A stretch of 64,000 bases of DNA from Prevotella sp. (GCA_017428055.1 JAFRRN010000014.1:16536-80535); one strand, 5' to 3'; numbered from the stretch's first letter, positions 18,801 to 27,392 are shown. Translations and numbers: made by a program. Notes: generated by a model from the letters alone, not told the origin.

Positions 18801-19850
18801 TACCAGTTCGCCGATGTCTATGTCAACGACACATACATGGGTACTTACCAGATTACTGACCGCGTAAAAGTGGAAAGTGGGCGCGTACTCGCCAACGACA
18901 AGGACAATGACTGGCTAGTGCAAGTGGCATCGGTGGGCGAGGTGGACACCCGCACCGACGGCAATGGTGACTGGTACATCGAAGGCGACACCACGACACC
19001 TTATTTAATAATAAAGAACCCGGATAAGGATGACCTCACCGCCGACCAAATAACGGCATTGACGGAGAGTGTGCGGTCGTATTTCAACGACACCTTCTGG
19101 AACGACATCGAGAACAACGTAGACCAGGCTTCGTTTGTCAACTGGTATATCTCCTCCGAGATATTGGCCGCTTACAAGCAACTGTCAAGCACATACACCT
19201 ACCGCGATGCCACGAACAGTGGCAAGTTGTTCTTCGGCCCGCTTAATGGCAATGAGAAGGCATACGACAACAACACGAAATATCCTATGGACATGAGCGA
19301 CATCGACACCGAAGGCTCATACAATGGCATGATTTTCACCCGTGCCGACTATGGTGTGATGCGCAACAAGCTTCAAGCACTATGGCAAGAGGAGTGGTTC
19401 AAGGAGGCGGTACTCGCCAAGTGGAACACCATCTACGGTAGCGATGCCACAACAGATGTCAAGGCGGCATTGCTCTCCAAGCTCACCACTCTTGCCAACG
19501 AGATTGCACAGACCAAGGAGTACAACTACAAGGCAACGGCAGACGGCGGCGCCGGATGGACGCTCGACGGCAGCTATGACGACGAGGTGGCAGCCATATC
19601 CACCTACTTGAATAGCCGCTTTGCCTATCTCGACAAGAAGTTCAAGGAACTGGCATCTGCCAGCAATGTACTCATTGGCGATGCCAATGGAGACGGGAGA
19701 GTGGATGTGACCGACCTCATCGTGTGTGTCAACTACGTGCTGGACAAGAATCCAACGACCTTCTTCTTCAACAATGCCGATGCCGATGGCAACGGCAAGA
19801 TTACCATGAACGACGTTACCATCATCACTAATATCATCTTGAATCAATAA
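15888..19850 (+). CDS. Secreted tandem CotH-kinase protein with C-terminal type I dockerin
   Basis: This is a 1320-residue protein with a signal peptide (1-27). A beta module beginning W65-TGVIFPF (to about 225) is followed by a Gly/Ser linker (about 226-241). The first CotH kinase domain (about 250-650) has IKVRGNST, KRPYRLKF and GPLWDKDLAYGN (W528-D531). A second beta module starts at W693 (WNTLCLPFD). The second CotH domain (about 865-1250) has SIKYKGDG, SYRLKF and GPLNGNEKAYDNN (1117-1129). Residues 1259-1320 are a type I dockerin with two calcium loops (DANGDGRVDVTD, DADGNGKITMND). CotH proteins are atypical secreted protein kinases. The second domain has lost the W-D-x-D residues and is probably not catalytic. 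Two genes for cohesin-like proteins follow directly, suggesting an assembled surface complex. Confidence 0.88.
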   Translation: MNLLLSIQQIKHSLLIVCLLACIGVKGAENVSFDVKNGYASQYSGYLGKTVNVTLTNRTFTAGEWTGVIFPFSATKAQLDTTFGEGGYIVEEFSAINGNTIQFTMMETPTIVAGTPYIIKTNTTQANPVFPEVTFATSLTDNWVDMNIASDLSFRGFYFNKYAYQLVDGQSSPYNAYWINSNGSLANYLANEIPWQNEGYVGTTAFFFTTTKGNVTLTLNLEQTGSGNSGGDNGGGSSTSLEAKIANKEQLTDVPTIYLTIDLNDVSSIDNWGKEYNDDGSDMYRRATIQVVDASGSLEEFIDDGLNIKVRGNSTASVGNGKRPYRLKFDKDVKTDGVVTETHKHDLLGSGYKKRNWTLLANAFDNSMIRNAITYHIGQYVGLPFCPGYKFVDLVINGSYRGTYQVSDHVEVGSNRIDINEDTDWYLEGVAWETMVEAPNTTNGQPYLCIKNPEPETEAEVEALVEDVTNWRTEWLNSFDNGTFDKTNDLESLVKYYIAINITGDLDGWFVFKGSRTPTGPFVWGPLWDKDLAYGNHNDAKDDKMVEYYNKCNFEWKIQALQTNSKFMNAVKAKMDELMADGLYDRLASDIDNLAATIDQTQALNFTKYNINDASWAKVSFATYPEYITQLKEWLQARITFVQNQVNTFVNNLPAPTEGTYNPSNAWWSTGLSANTNYNMSVSNGHALTANTWNTLCLPFDASQDKMERALGCTYELKVHSGMAADGETMLFSAPASLDITAGVPYLIKPSQNVTTFGKFNEVYYSVNVNNGQNAYNGDGVTFDNKHYFYASLFHGYEVSTSTDYLFNNDTYTEGSNSAFTKATSNNPHDGMRAFIRVTDGTMPTISFSDGDEPATRGQLTDVPTIYIDADGTIDADVWGTASIEVYDSNNMIGGDFTLASTGLSIKYKGDGTAEKPSYRLKFTKKQAFLGTKSGTYKQWVLQANDDDPTMLRNALTKELGDQMGFAFTPGYQFADVYVNDTYMGTYQITDRVKVESGRVLANDKDNDWLVQVASVGEVDTRTDGNGDWYIEGDTTTPYLIIKNPDKDDLTADQITALTESVRSYFNDTFWNDIENNVDQASFVNWYISSEILAAYKQLSSTYTYRDATNSGKLFFGPLNGNEKAYDNNTKYPMDMSDIDTEGSYNGMIFTRADYGVMRNKLQALWQEEWFKEAVLAKWNTIYGSDATTDVKAALLSKLTTLANEIAQTKEYNYKATADGGAGWTLDGSYDDEVAAISTYLNSRFAYLDKKFKELASASNVLIGDANGDGRVDVTDLIVCVNYVLDKNPTTFFFNNADADGNGKITMNDVTIITNIILNQ

Positions 19851-19876
19851 CATTACACCTACAATAATTTATTAAA

Positions 19877-20584
19877 ATGATGAGAAGATTATTATTAACA
19901 TGTACCATGAGCCTGGCAATGATATGTTGTTGGGCTACCGATGGGTTCACTATCGACCCATTGACCCTCACGGAAGGGGGCAGTGGAACATTGGTTGTCA
20001 ACCTCGAACAGGAGACAGAGGGCAAGTATTGCGCCTTCCAATTCGACCTATACCTTCCCACAGGTGTAGAAATTGTGTCGGAGACGGGTTCTAATGGCAA
20101 CCCAACATACACCAATAGCTTTACGTTGACCGACCGTAAAGCAAGGCATACTGTCTCTTTTAGCGAGAAAGATGGTTTCTGGAGGATCATGGTTTTTGAT
20201 GTCAGCAGTGGCAGCAACGGCTCTTTCTCGGGGACAACAGGGGCTATCTTGAATATCAGCGTCAAGACAAACGACCAGTTTACATTAGGCTCGCAGACGG
20301 TAGATGTCAAGAACATCGTATTGACTTACTCGCAAGACTTGACAACATCCTATCTCCAAGACGACTTCACCTATACATTCACGGGGGAAGAGCAGAGCTA
20401 TATGCTTGGAGATGTGAATGGCGATGGTGTGGTGAATGTAGCAGACTTTATGGCGGTGAGTCAGTATATCCGCCAGTTGAATCCATCACCATTTATCTTT
20501 GAGGCAGCTGATATTGACGGGAACGGAACCATCAATGTATCTGATATGATGGGAATTTCTCAAATCATTAGAAATAACAATTAA
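19877..20584 (+). CDS. Cohesin-like domain protein with C-terminal dockerin
   Basis: This is a 235-residue protein with a signal peptide (1-20, cleaved near CCWA). A cohesin-like beta-sandwich spans about 23-165: it opens FTIDPLTLTEGGSGTLVVNL, then FQFDLYLPTGVEIV, and closes GAILNISVKTNDQF. Residues 175-235 are a type I dockerin with two calcium loops (DVNGDGVVNVAD and DIDGNGTINVSD). It lies 26 bases after the CotH gene and 25 bases before the next cohesin-like gene, so the three are one transcription unit. Having both module types, it could bridge the CotH dockerin to another cohesin. The cohesin assignment rests on fold-like patterns I read by eye; a generic CBM-like sandwich is the alternative. 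Confidence 0.72.
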   Translation: MMRRLLLTCTMSLAMICCWATDGFTIDPLTLTEGGSGTLVVNLEQETEGKYCAFQFDLYLPTGVEIVSETGSNGNPTYTNSFTLTDRKARHTVSFSEKDGFWRIMVFDVSSGSNGSFSGTTGAILNISVKTNDQFTLGSQTVDVKNIVLTYSQDLTTSYLQDDFTYTFTGEEQSYMLGDVNGDGVVNVADFMAVSQYIRQLNPSPFIFEAADIDGNGTINVSDMMGISQIIRNNN

Positions 20585-20609
20585 AATAACCTTTATATTA
20601 TTTTATTAT

Positions 20610-21701
20610 ATGAATAAGAAATTATTATTAGGTATGTGCCTTTCCGTATGGATGGGAGTTACCTATGCAGAAGAAATAACCATTGATCCCATCGACTTAA
20701 TCGCAGCCGGGGAAACACAAAACGTCAACATTAACTTGATCAATGAGAGTACTGATATTGGCGCTATTCAATTCTCCTTACATTTGCCAGCGGGCGTAAC
20801 CATCGTTGAAGACCAATATGGCTTCGTGTATGATTACTATGACCGTTTGAAGTATGGTAGGAACAATTATTTTGAAGTTACTATTGACGACTGGGGAAAT
20901 GGTGAATATTTCTTCCTCATTCATAGTGGAACGAGTGGATCTGGGATTAGTGGCACATCAGGTACGCCAATATTGTATATCACTGTGCAAGCGTCAGACC
21001 AGATTTCCACAACAGGAAATGTTGCGAAGGTCACTGGGCAAGTCTTTGCTGACGCGAACTCCAGCAATGCTTATTACCACGAAGACACAACTTTTGATAA
21101 TGTCACACTACGTGTCGCAGCGAAGATTGGCAGCTCTGGCTATTGCTCATTCTCTTGGCCACGCAATTTGGACTTTACGGGATGTGAGAACTTCACAAAC
21201 GTATTTTATGGTAAAAGCGAGACCGAAACTTCCGTGGTTGTCAGCTCAATTGACGATTTTATCGTTCCCGCAGGAACGGGTGTCATCGTGAAAGGAACGG
21301 CTGGGCAGCCAGTATATCCTAATACCACGGACCAGACATCAGATGTTTCCAGCATCTTTACCGCCACCTCGTCAGCTCCTGTTACCGTAACGACCAAAGG
21401 AGAGGCTTATGCTTTAGCCGTCATTAACGGGACGGGATTCTATCCTTGTAATGCGGGCGTTACCATCCCACAATATAAGTGCTATTTACCGGGAAGTGTT
21501 GCGGCAAAGAGTTTCATCGCCATCCATCAAGAGACCAATAACGAGCAGGTTGTGAGCGACGATGCGGGCATCGTCGATGGCATCAACAATGTGAATAGCG
21601 ATGTCACTAATGACGCATATTATGATGTACAAGGTCGTCGAATAACAACACCTCGCCACGGTGTCTACATCCAAAATGGGAAGAAAGTCATTATTAAATA
21701 A
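20610..21701 (+). CDS. Cohesin-like surface protein with sorting-type C-terminal tail
   Basis: This is a 363-residue protein. A signal peptide (1-20) precedes a cohesin-like domain (about 21-170; ITIDPIDLIAAGETQNVNIN, IQFSLHLPAGVTIV, GTPILYITVQASD) that parallels the preceding protein. A beta module (about 175-310; GYCSFSWPR, VPAGTGVIVKG) resembles those in the CotH protein and the C10 protease. It ends AYYDVQGRRI...HGVYIQNGKKVIIK, the tail seen on several secreted enzymes here and interpreted as a type IX secretion sorting signal. Unlike its neighbours it has no dockerin, so it may be the anchoring member. A 61-residue gene begins 11 bases downstream. Confidence 0.7.
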   Translation: MNKKLLLGMCLSVWMGVTYAEEITIDPIDLIAAGETQNVNINLINESTDIGAIQFSLHLPAGVTIVEDQYGFVYDYYDRLKYGRNNYFEVTIDDWGNGEYFFLIHSGTSGSGISGTSGTPILYITVQASDQISTTGNVAKVTGQVFADANSSNAYYHEDTTFDNVTLRVAAKIGSSGYCSFSWPRNLDFTGCENFTNVFYGKSETETSVVVSSIDDFIVPAGTGVIVKGTAGQPVYPNTTDQTSDVSSIFTATSSAPVTVTTKGEAYALAVINGTGFYPCNAGVTIPQYKCYLPGSVAAKSFIAIHQETNNEQVVSDDAGIVDGINNVNSDVTNDAYYDVQGRRITTPRHGVYIQNGKKVIIK

Positions 21702-21712
21702 TTTATTAAGAA

Positions 21713-21898
21713 ATGAAAAAACAATATATATCGCCAAATGCGAAAATAAATTTCTTATCGACAAGAATCATGGTAGATGAAACATTCCCCATTGGAACTG
21801 GGGATTCTGGCATTGGGTCAGGAGATGAAATCCAATCCCTTGACCCATTAGACCCCCAGGGACCCCATTTCCAAGTCTGGGACGATAAAGACATCTGA
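21713..21898 (+). CDS. Small 'MKKQYISPNAKI' peptide of unknown function
   Basis: This is a 61-residue frame starting 11 bases after the cohesin-like gene and ending 20 bases before the acyl-CoA synthetase. It has no signal peptide and no cysteine. A polar N-terminal part (MKKQYISPNAKINFLSTRIM) is followed by a Gly/Ser/Asp-rich middle and an acidic end (VWDDKDI). Short peptides with this kind of start are frequent in Prevotella-like genomes, as far as I recall, with no known role. Tight spacing inside the operon argues that it is real. It could be a substrate of the CotH kinase (it holds several Ser/Thr/Asp) or a secreted peptide precursor; both are guesses. Confidence 0.6.
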   Translation: MKKQYISPNAKINFLSTRIMVDETFPIGTGDSGIGSGDEIQSLDPLDPQGPHFQVWDDKDI

Positions 21899-21918
21899 CC
21901 ATAAAACCTCTCTACGGT

Positions 21919-24003
21919 ATGATAAACAGGGAGCTATTGCACCCCGAGAGCATCGTGGTGATTGGCGGGTCCAACAATATCCACAAGCCTGGTGGTGCTA
22001 TTATCCGCAACCTCTTGAACGGAGGCTACCAAGGCACGTTGCATGTAGTAAATCCCAAAGAGGAACAGGTACAGGGCATCAAGGCTTTCCACGATGCCAA
22101 GGAGATACCGGAAACCGAGCTTGCCATCCTTGTGGTGGCGGCTCGTTTCTGTCCTGACTATGTGGAATACTTAGCGAAAGAGAAACATGTAAAGGCATTC
22201 ATCATCATCTCCGCCGGCTTCGGCGAGGAGACTGCGGCAGGAGCGGAACTGGAAAGACGCATTCTCGATTCGTGCGACCGATACGGTTGCGCCCTCATTG
22301 GTCCCAACTGCATCGGCCTGTTGAACGCCTGGCATCACAGCGTCTTCACGCAGCCCATCCCCCAATTGCATCCCAAGGGCGTGGACTTTATATCGGGGTC
22401 GGGTGCGACTGCCGTATTCATCCTCGAGTCTGCGGTCATCAAGGGCTTGCCGTTCCATTCGGTATGGTCGATAGGCAACGGCAAGCAGATTGGCATAGAG
22501 GATGTCCTGCAATACATGGATGAACATTTCGACACGGAAAAAGACTCCCATATCAAGCTCCTATATATAGAAAATGTGGCGAATCCCGATAAGCTGCTCT
22601 TCCACGCCAGCTCACTCATCCGCAAGGGATGCCGCATCGCCGCCATCAAGGCGGGCAGCAGCGAGAGCGGTAGCCGTGCAGCATCATCCCACACAGGAGC
22701 CATTGCGTCGAGCGATGCCGCCGTGGAGGCACTGTTCCGCAAGGCGGGCATCGTGCGTTGCTTCTCCCGTGAGGAGCTGACGACGGTTGGTTGCATCTTC
22801 GCCACGATGGAAGAGACGGCTTGCAAGAAAGACATGCGCAGCTTCGCCATCGTGACACATGCAGGCGGTCCAGGCGTGATGCTCACCGATGCCCTGTCGA
22901 AAGGCGACCTGCAAGTGCCTAAGATCGAGGGAGAGAAGGCAGAGGAGCTGAAAGCCAAGTTGTTCCCTGGGGCATCGGTAGCCAATCCCATCGACATCCT
23001 CGCCACGGGTACGCCCGAGCATTTGGGCATTGCCATCGACTATTGCGAGCGTGAGTTTGACAATATCGATGCCATCTTCGTCATCTTCGGTACGCCCGGA
23101 CTGGTCAATGTCTATGAGGCTTACGACGTGTTACACCAAAAGATCTTGGAATGCAAGAAGCCCATCTTCCCCATCCTACCATCCGTCCACACGGCGGGAG
23201 AGGAGGTGGAAGACTTCCTGAAGAAGGGGCATGTCAACTTCAGCGACGAGGTGACGCTTGCCTCATCGTTAGTGAGGATTCTCAAGACCCCCACTCCCGC
23301 GCCGCCCGAAGTGGAACTGTTCGGCATCGACGTGCCACGCATCCGCGACATTATATCCGCCATCCATGACAATGGATATATCCTCCCCGACAAGGTAAGG
23401 GAACTATTGAGCTGCGCCAAGATACCCATGGTACCAGAGATGGTATCTGATGACAAGGAGCAACTCATCGCCTTCGCCGAGAAGATTGGCTACCCCATCG
23501 TCGCCAAGGTGGTGGGACCCATCCATAAAAGTGACGTGGGCGGCGTGGCTTTGAACATTCGCAGTGCCGAACATCTCGCCCTGGAATACGACCGCATGAT
23601 GCAAATCCCCGATGCCAAGGCGGTGATGGTGCAGAAGATGCTCAAGGGAACAGAACTCTTTATCGGCGCCAAATACGAGGAGAAGTTTGGCCATGTGGTA
23701 CTTTGCGGCCTTGGCGGCATCTTCGTGGAGGTGCTAAAAGACGTGTCGAGCGGTCTCGCCCCCCTCTCCTACGCGGAGGCTTATTCGATGATACAATCCC
23801 TACGGGGTTACAAGATTCTACAAGGCACACGCGGGCAGAGCGGCATCAACATCCAACGCTATGCCGAGATTATCGTGCGCCTTTCCACCCTCCTCCGCTT
23901 CGCCACGGAAATCAAGGAGATCGACATCAATCCCTTGTTGGCAGACGAGCATGACGTGGTGGCGGTGGATGCCCGCATCCTTATTGAAAAGGTAAAGAAT
24001 TAA
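21919..24003 (+). CDS. Acyl-CoA synthetase, ADP/NDP-forming (fused alpha-beta acetate-CoA ligase type)
   Basis: This is a 694-residue cytoplasmic protein. A CoA-binding domain (residues about 5-130; SIVVIGGSNN, GAGFGE-like turn, GPNCIGLLN) and succinyl-CoA-synthetase-like domains contain the phospho-histidine H258 in SSHTGAIASSD. A C-terminal ATP-grasp domain (about 480-690; PIVAKVVGPIHKSDVGGVAL, EIDINPLLAD) follows. No acetyltransferase domain of the PatZ kind is present. The family converts acyl-CoA, ADP and phosphate to acid, CoA and ATP, a route for ATP at the end of fermentation of sugars or amino acids. It begins 20 bases after the small-peptide gene and precedes the cellobiose phosphorylase by 53 bases. 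The exact acyl substrate cannot be read from sequence. Confidence 0.92.
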   Translation: MINRELLHPESIVVIGGSNNIHKPGGAIIRNLLNGGYQGTLHVVNPKEEQVQGIKAFHDAKEIPETELAILVVAARFCPDYVEYLAKEKHVKAFIIISAGFGEETAAGAELERRILDSCDRYGCALIGPNCIGLLNAWHHSVFTQPIPQLHPKGVDFISGSGATAVFILESAVIKGLPFHSVWSIGNGKQIGIEDVLQYMDEHFDTEKDSHIKLLYIENVANPDKLLFHASSLIRKGCRIAAIKAGSSESGSRAASSHTGAIASSDAAVEALFRKAGIVRCFSREELTTVGCIFATMEETACKKDMRSFAIVTHAGGPGVMLTDALSKGDLQVPKIEGEKAEELKAKLFPGASVANPIDILATGTPEHLGIAIDYCEREFDNIDAIFVIFGTPGLVNVYEAYDVLHQKILECKKPIFPILPSVHTAGEEVEDFLKKGHVNFSDEVTLASSLVRILKTPTPAPPEVELFGIDVPRIRDIISAIHDNGYILPDKVRELLSCAKIPMVPEMVSDDKEQLIAFAEKIGYPIVAKVVGPIHKSDVGGVALNIRSAEHLALEYDRMMQIPDAKAVMVQKMLKGTELFIGAKYEEKFGHVVLCGLGGIFVEVLKDVSSGLAPLSYAEAYSMIQSLRGYKILQGTRGQSGINIQRYAEIIVRLSTLLRFATEIKEIDINPLLADEHDVVAVDARILIEKVKN

Positions 24004-24056
24004 AAAGGTGAAAAGGCGAAAAAGTGAAAGAATAACTTACATATTAATCATTCATT

Positions 24057-26522
24057 ATGCAAAACAAAAAGTACGGGCATTTTGATGATGCCCACCGTGA
24101 GTACGTCATCACAGACCCCAAGACCCCGTGGCCTTGGATCAATTACTTAGGTAACGAGGACTTCTTCTCGCTCATATCCAACACGGCGGGGGGATACTCC
24201 TTCTTCAAGGATGCCAAGTTCCGCCGCCTCACAAGATATAGATATAATAATGTGCCGATGGACAACGGCGGTCGCTATTTCTACATCAAGGACGGAGAGA
24301 CCATCTGGAATCCAGGGTGGAAACCCATGAAGACACCCCTCGACTTCTACGAGTGCCGACACGGCATGAGCTATACGAGGGTCACCGGGCGCAAGGACGG
24401 CATCGAGGCGAGCGTCCTTTTCTTCGTGCCATTAGGCACATGGGCGGAGATACAAAAACTCACTTTGCGCAACGATACGGCAGAAAAGCGGACAATAAAA
24501 CTCTTCTCGTTCGAGGAATGGTGCCTATGGAACGCCGCCACAGACATGGAAAACTTCCAGCGCAACTTCTCCACGGGCGAGGTGGAGATAGAGGGGAGCG
24601 TCATCTTCCACAAGACGGAATACCGCGAGCGGCGCAACCATTTCGCATTCTATAGCGTCAACGCGCCCATCCAAGGCTTTGACACCGACCGTGAGACATT
24701 CGTCGGCCTGTACAATGGGACGCATGAGCCAGAGGCGGTGTTGGAGGGAAAACCTCGCAATAGCCATGCCCACGGATGGAGTCCCATCGCCTCGCATTAC
24801 ATCGAGGTGGCATTGGAGCCTGGCGAGAGCAAGGACTTCATCTTCATCCTGGGCTATGTGGAGAACGAACAAGACAAGAAATTCGTCGCCCCACAGGTCA
24901 TCAACAAGGAGAAGGCATACGACACCATCCGCCAATTCGACACGACGGAGAAGGTGGATGCCGCCTTTGCCGAGCTGCAAGACTATTGGGACAAGCTCCT
25001 TGACATCTACGTGGTGAACACAGGCAATGAGAAAATCGACCGCATGGTCAACATCTGGAACCAATACCAGTGCATGGTGACATTCAACATGTCACGCTCC
25101 GCCTCGTTCTTCGAAAGCGGCATCGGGCGTGGGATGGGCTTCCGCGACAGCAACCAAGACCTTGTGGGCTTCGTCCACCAAATCCCCGAGAGGGCACGGC
25201 AGCGCATCATCGACATCGCCAGCACACAGTTCCCCGACGGCGGATGCTACCACCAATACCAGCCGCTTACCAAGCGGGGCAACAACGATATTGGCGGCGG
25301 ATTCAACGACGACCCCTGCTGGCTCATCTTCGGCACCGTGGCATACATCAAGGAGACGGGCGACTTCTCCATCTTAGACGAGCAAGTGCCATTCGATAAC
25401 CAGCCTGGAACGGAGGTATCACTGTTTGAACACCTCCGCGTGTCGTTCAATCACGTGGTGGAGAATTTAGGTCCGCACCAATTGCCCTTGATAGGCAGGG
25501 CCGACTGGAATGACTGCCTCAACCTCAATTGTTTCTCTTGGAACCCCAACGAGAGTTTCCAAACCACCGAGAACAACAGCGAGGGAAGCCAGGCGGAGAG
25601 CTTGATGATCGCCGGCTTGTTCGTCGTGACGGGCAACGAATACGTGGAACTGTGCCAACAGATGGCACGACGCTCCGCCGATACCGCCTATTACACCAAC
25701 GAGGCGAGCCGCGCCCGCCAATGCGTAGACGACATGGTGGCGGCGGTGAAAGAACATGGATGGGATGGCGACTGGTACCTCCGCGCCTACGATTTCTACG
25801 GCAACAAGATTGGCAGCAACGAGAACGAGGAAGGAAAAATCTTCATTGAGAGCCAAGGATGGTGCAGCATGGCGGGCATCGGACTGGAAGACGGCATGGT
25901 GGACAAGGCACTCGACAGCGTCAAGGAACGGCTGGAATGCGAGCATGGCATCGTCCTCAACAACCCCGCCTTCACCACTTATCATGTAGAGATGGGCGAG
26001 ATAAGTTCCTATCCCGAAGGCTACAAGGAGAATGCAGGCATCTTCTGCCACAACAACCCTTGGGTCATCATCGGCGAGACGGTGGCGGGAAGAGGCAACG
26101 ACGCATGGAGCCATTACCGCAAAATCCTGCCTTCATACGTGGAAGAGAAATACAGCACCTTGCACAAGGTGGAGCCATACGTCAACTGCCAGATGGTGGC
26201 GGGCAAGGATGCCGCCAAACCCGGCGAGGGAAAGAATAGCTGGCTCACGGGAACGGCGGCGTGGATGTGGTACACCATCAGCGAGTTTATCCTTGGCATC
26301 AAGCCCGAATACGACGGTATACGCATCGACCCATGCCTCCCCGACCATGCCAAGGGGTATACCGTCAAGCGTCGTTTCCGCGATGCGGAATACCATATCA
26401 CGGTCACGAACCCCCACGGCAAGCAAAAGGGAGTTGCCCAAATCGTCGTTGATGGGAATAAGATAGACGGCAGCATCATCCCCTATCAGCAAGGTAAGCA
26501 CGTCGTGGAAGTGACGATGTAA
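24057..26522 (+). CDS. GH94 cellobiose phosphorylase
   Basis: This is an 821-residue protein without a signal peptide, so it is cytoplasmic. The N-terminal GH94 beta-sandwich ([17 protein letters not shown]...[12 protein letters not shown]) leads into the (alpha/alpha)6 barrel. The barrel carries [18 protein letters not shown] and [10 protein letters not shown], where the catalytic acid aspartate lies (D483-D486). The length and the '[17 protein letters not shown]' opening fit cellobiose phosphorylase better than chitobiose or cellodextrin phosphorylase. It would split imported cellobiose with phosphate into glucose-1-phosphate and glucose, saving one ATP. It is the last gene of the plus-strand run. 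A long hairpin follows at 26544-26623. Confidence 0.93.
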   Translation: MQNKKYGHFDDAHREYVITDPKTPWPWINYLGNEDFFSLISNTAGGYSFFKDAKFRRLTRYRYNNVPMDNGGRYFYIKDGETIWNPGWKPMKTPLDFYECRHGMSYTRVTGRKDGIEASVLFFVPLGTWAEIQKLTLRNDTAEKRTIKLFSFEEWCLWNAATDMENFQRNFSTGEVEIEGSVIFHKTEYRERRNHFAFYSVNAPIQGFDTDRETFVGLYNGTHEPEAVLEGKPRNSHAHGWSPIASHYIEVALEPGESKDFIFILGYVENEQDKKFVAPQVINKEKAYDTIRQFDTTEKVDAAFAELQDYWDKLLDIYVVNTGNEKIDRMVNIWNQYQCMVTFNMSRSASFFESGIGRGMGFRDSNQDLVGFVHQIPERARQRIIDIASTQFPDGGCYHQYQPLTKRGNNDIGGGFNDDPCWLIFGTVAYIKETGDFSILDEQVPFDNQPGTEVSLFEHLRVSFNHVVENLGPHQLPLIGRADWNDCLNLNCFSWNPNESFQTTENNSEGSQAESLMIAGLFVVTGNEYVELCQQMARRSADTAYYTNEASRARQCVDDMVAAVKEHGWDGDWYLRAYDFYGNKIGSNENEEGKIFIESQGWCSMAGIGLEDGMVDKALDSVKERLECEHGIVLNNPAFTTYHVEMGEISSYPEGYKENAGIFCHNNPWVIIGETVAGRGNDAWSHYRKILPSYVEEKYSTLHKVEPYVNCQMVAGKDAAKPGEGKNSWLTGTAAWMWYTISEFILGIKPEYDGIRIDPCLPDHAKGYTVKRRFRDAEYHITVTNPHGKQKGVAQIVVDGNKIDGSIIPYQQGKHVVEVTM

Positions 26523-26543
26523 GGAGTTTTTAGGAGTTTAGGA

Positions 26544-26623
26544 GTTAAAAGGAGTTCAGGAGTTCAGACATCAGCTTTCCCATGAAAGGACTATTGTCAG
26601 AACTCCTGAACTCCTTTTAACTT
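26544..26623. repeat. Long hairpin containing dispersed 'gaactcct' repeat; possible bidirectional terminator
   Basis: Arms 26546-26566 and 26601-26621 are perfect inverted copies (21 bp) and extend by at least two more pairs. The arms are built of GGAGTTCAGGAGTT units. It sits between the convergent cellobiose phosphorylase and rfbC genes. The right part (26574-26616) is about 85% identical by eye to 33062-33104 near amtB, which marks a dispersed repeat. Confidence 0.7.
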
Positions 26624-26661
26624 CTTGGATTCCTTAAACCTCCTACTTCCCCCAAATAACT

Positions 26662-27210
26662 TTACTCGAAGCACACTGCCTCCTTCAGGCAAGCACCATG
26701 CTTGTCCTTCTCGCTTAAGAGCATGTCCTCCGGGGCAATCGGCCAATCGATGCCGATGTCGGGGTCGTCAAACTTGATGCCCGCCTCGGCTTGTGGCGCA
26801 TAGACATTATCGACCTTATAGGTGAATATCGCCTCGTCGCTCAACACCAGGAATCCATGGGCGAAACCGCGGGGTATAAAGAACTGGCGTTTGTTGTCTT
26901 CGCTCAATTCCACTGACACATACTTGCCAAAGGTGGGCGACCCCTTACGGATGTCTACCGCCACATCCAGCACGCGCCCCTTGATGACACGCACCAGCTT
27001 GGCCTGTGAGTACTCGCCCTTCTGGTAATGCAAGCCACGCAACACGCCATAGCTCGACTTCGACTCGTTGTCTTGGATAAACTCTACGTTGCCTATAGCC
27101 TCGGCAAACTCATCCCTCTTCCATGCTTCCATGAAATAACCGCGAGCATCGTTAAACACCCGTGGCTCGAGGATATACACTCCCTCAATGTCTGTCTTGA
27201 TATATTCCAT
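26662..27210 (-). CDS. rfbC: dTDP-4-dehydrorhamnose 3,5-epimerase family protein
   Basis: The ATG at 27210 gives a 182-residue protein with the standard start (MEYIKTDIEGVYILEPRVF). An upstream in-frame ATG at 27315 lies ahead of the promoter, so it is rejected. The cupin fold carries YGVLRGLHYQ with the catalytic histidine, KLVRVIKGRVLDVAVDIR, FIPRGFAHGF and YKVDNVYAPQAEAG. The enzyme epimerises dTDP-4-keto-6-deoxyglucose at C3 and C5 in dTDP-L-rhamnose synthesis for surface polysaccharides. No other rhamnose genes are nearby. It has its own promoter at 27272-27303. Confidence 0.92.
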   Translation of the reverse strand: MEYIKTDIEGVYILEPRVFNDARGYFMEAWKRDEFAEAIGNVEFIQDNESKSSYGVLRGLHYQKGEYSQAKLVRVIKGRVLDVAVDIRKGSPTFGKYVSVELSEDNKRQFFIPRGFAHGFLVLSDEAIFTYKVDNVYAPQAEAGIKFDDPDIGIDWPIAPEDMLLSEKDKHGACLKEAVCFE

Positions 27211-27271
27211 CTTTTGATTGCCATGCAAGGGCGGATTAGCATATCCACCCATCGTTTTATAGTTTCTGCAA

Positions 27272-27303
27272 CAAAAGTACGAATTTCTATCCATATACGC
27301 AAA
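27272..27303 (-). promoter_or_regulatory. Promoter of rfbC
   Basis: TACTTTTG (27272-27279, minus) with TTTG (27300-27303) 20 bases upstream. The start of transcription falls near 27265, which fits translation from 27210. Confidence 0.7.
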
Positions 27304-27326
27304 TCCATCGCCCATTTTCTGAAACC

Positions 27327-27392
27327 ATTTTGGCTATGGCCGCACAACCTTTCGGCTATAGCCGCACGGTCTTTTGGCTATAGCCGAAAGGT
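27327..27392. repeat. Intergenic hairpin element, 'ggctatagcc' units
   Basis: Three units of the form TTTGGCTATAGCCG lie in tandem (27328-27342 with one change, 27350-27364, 27373-27386). Bases 27347-27363 and 27376-27392 form a perfect 17-bp inverted repeat with a 12-base loop. There is no T run, so it is not a classical terminator of asnB. Confidence 0.75.

Noticed and set aside
22335-23036. 233-codon open frame on the minus strand
   Set aside because: It is antisense to the acyl-CoA synthetase; composition is that of a shadow frame.
27347-27392. Intrinsic terminator of asnB
   Set aside because: The stem is strong, but no T run follows on the minus strand and it lies about 75 bases past the stop; it fits the intergenic hairpin class better.
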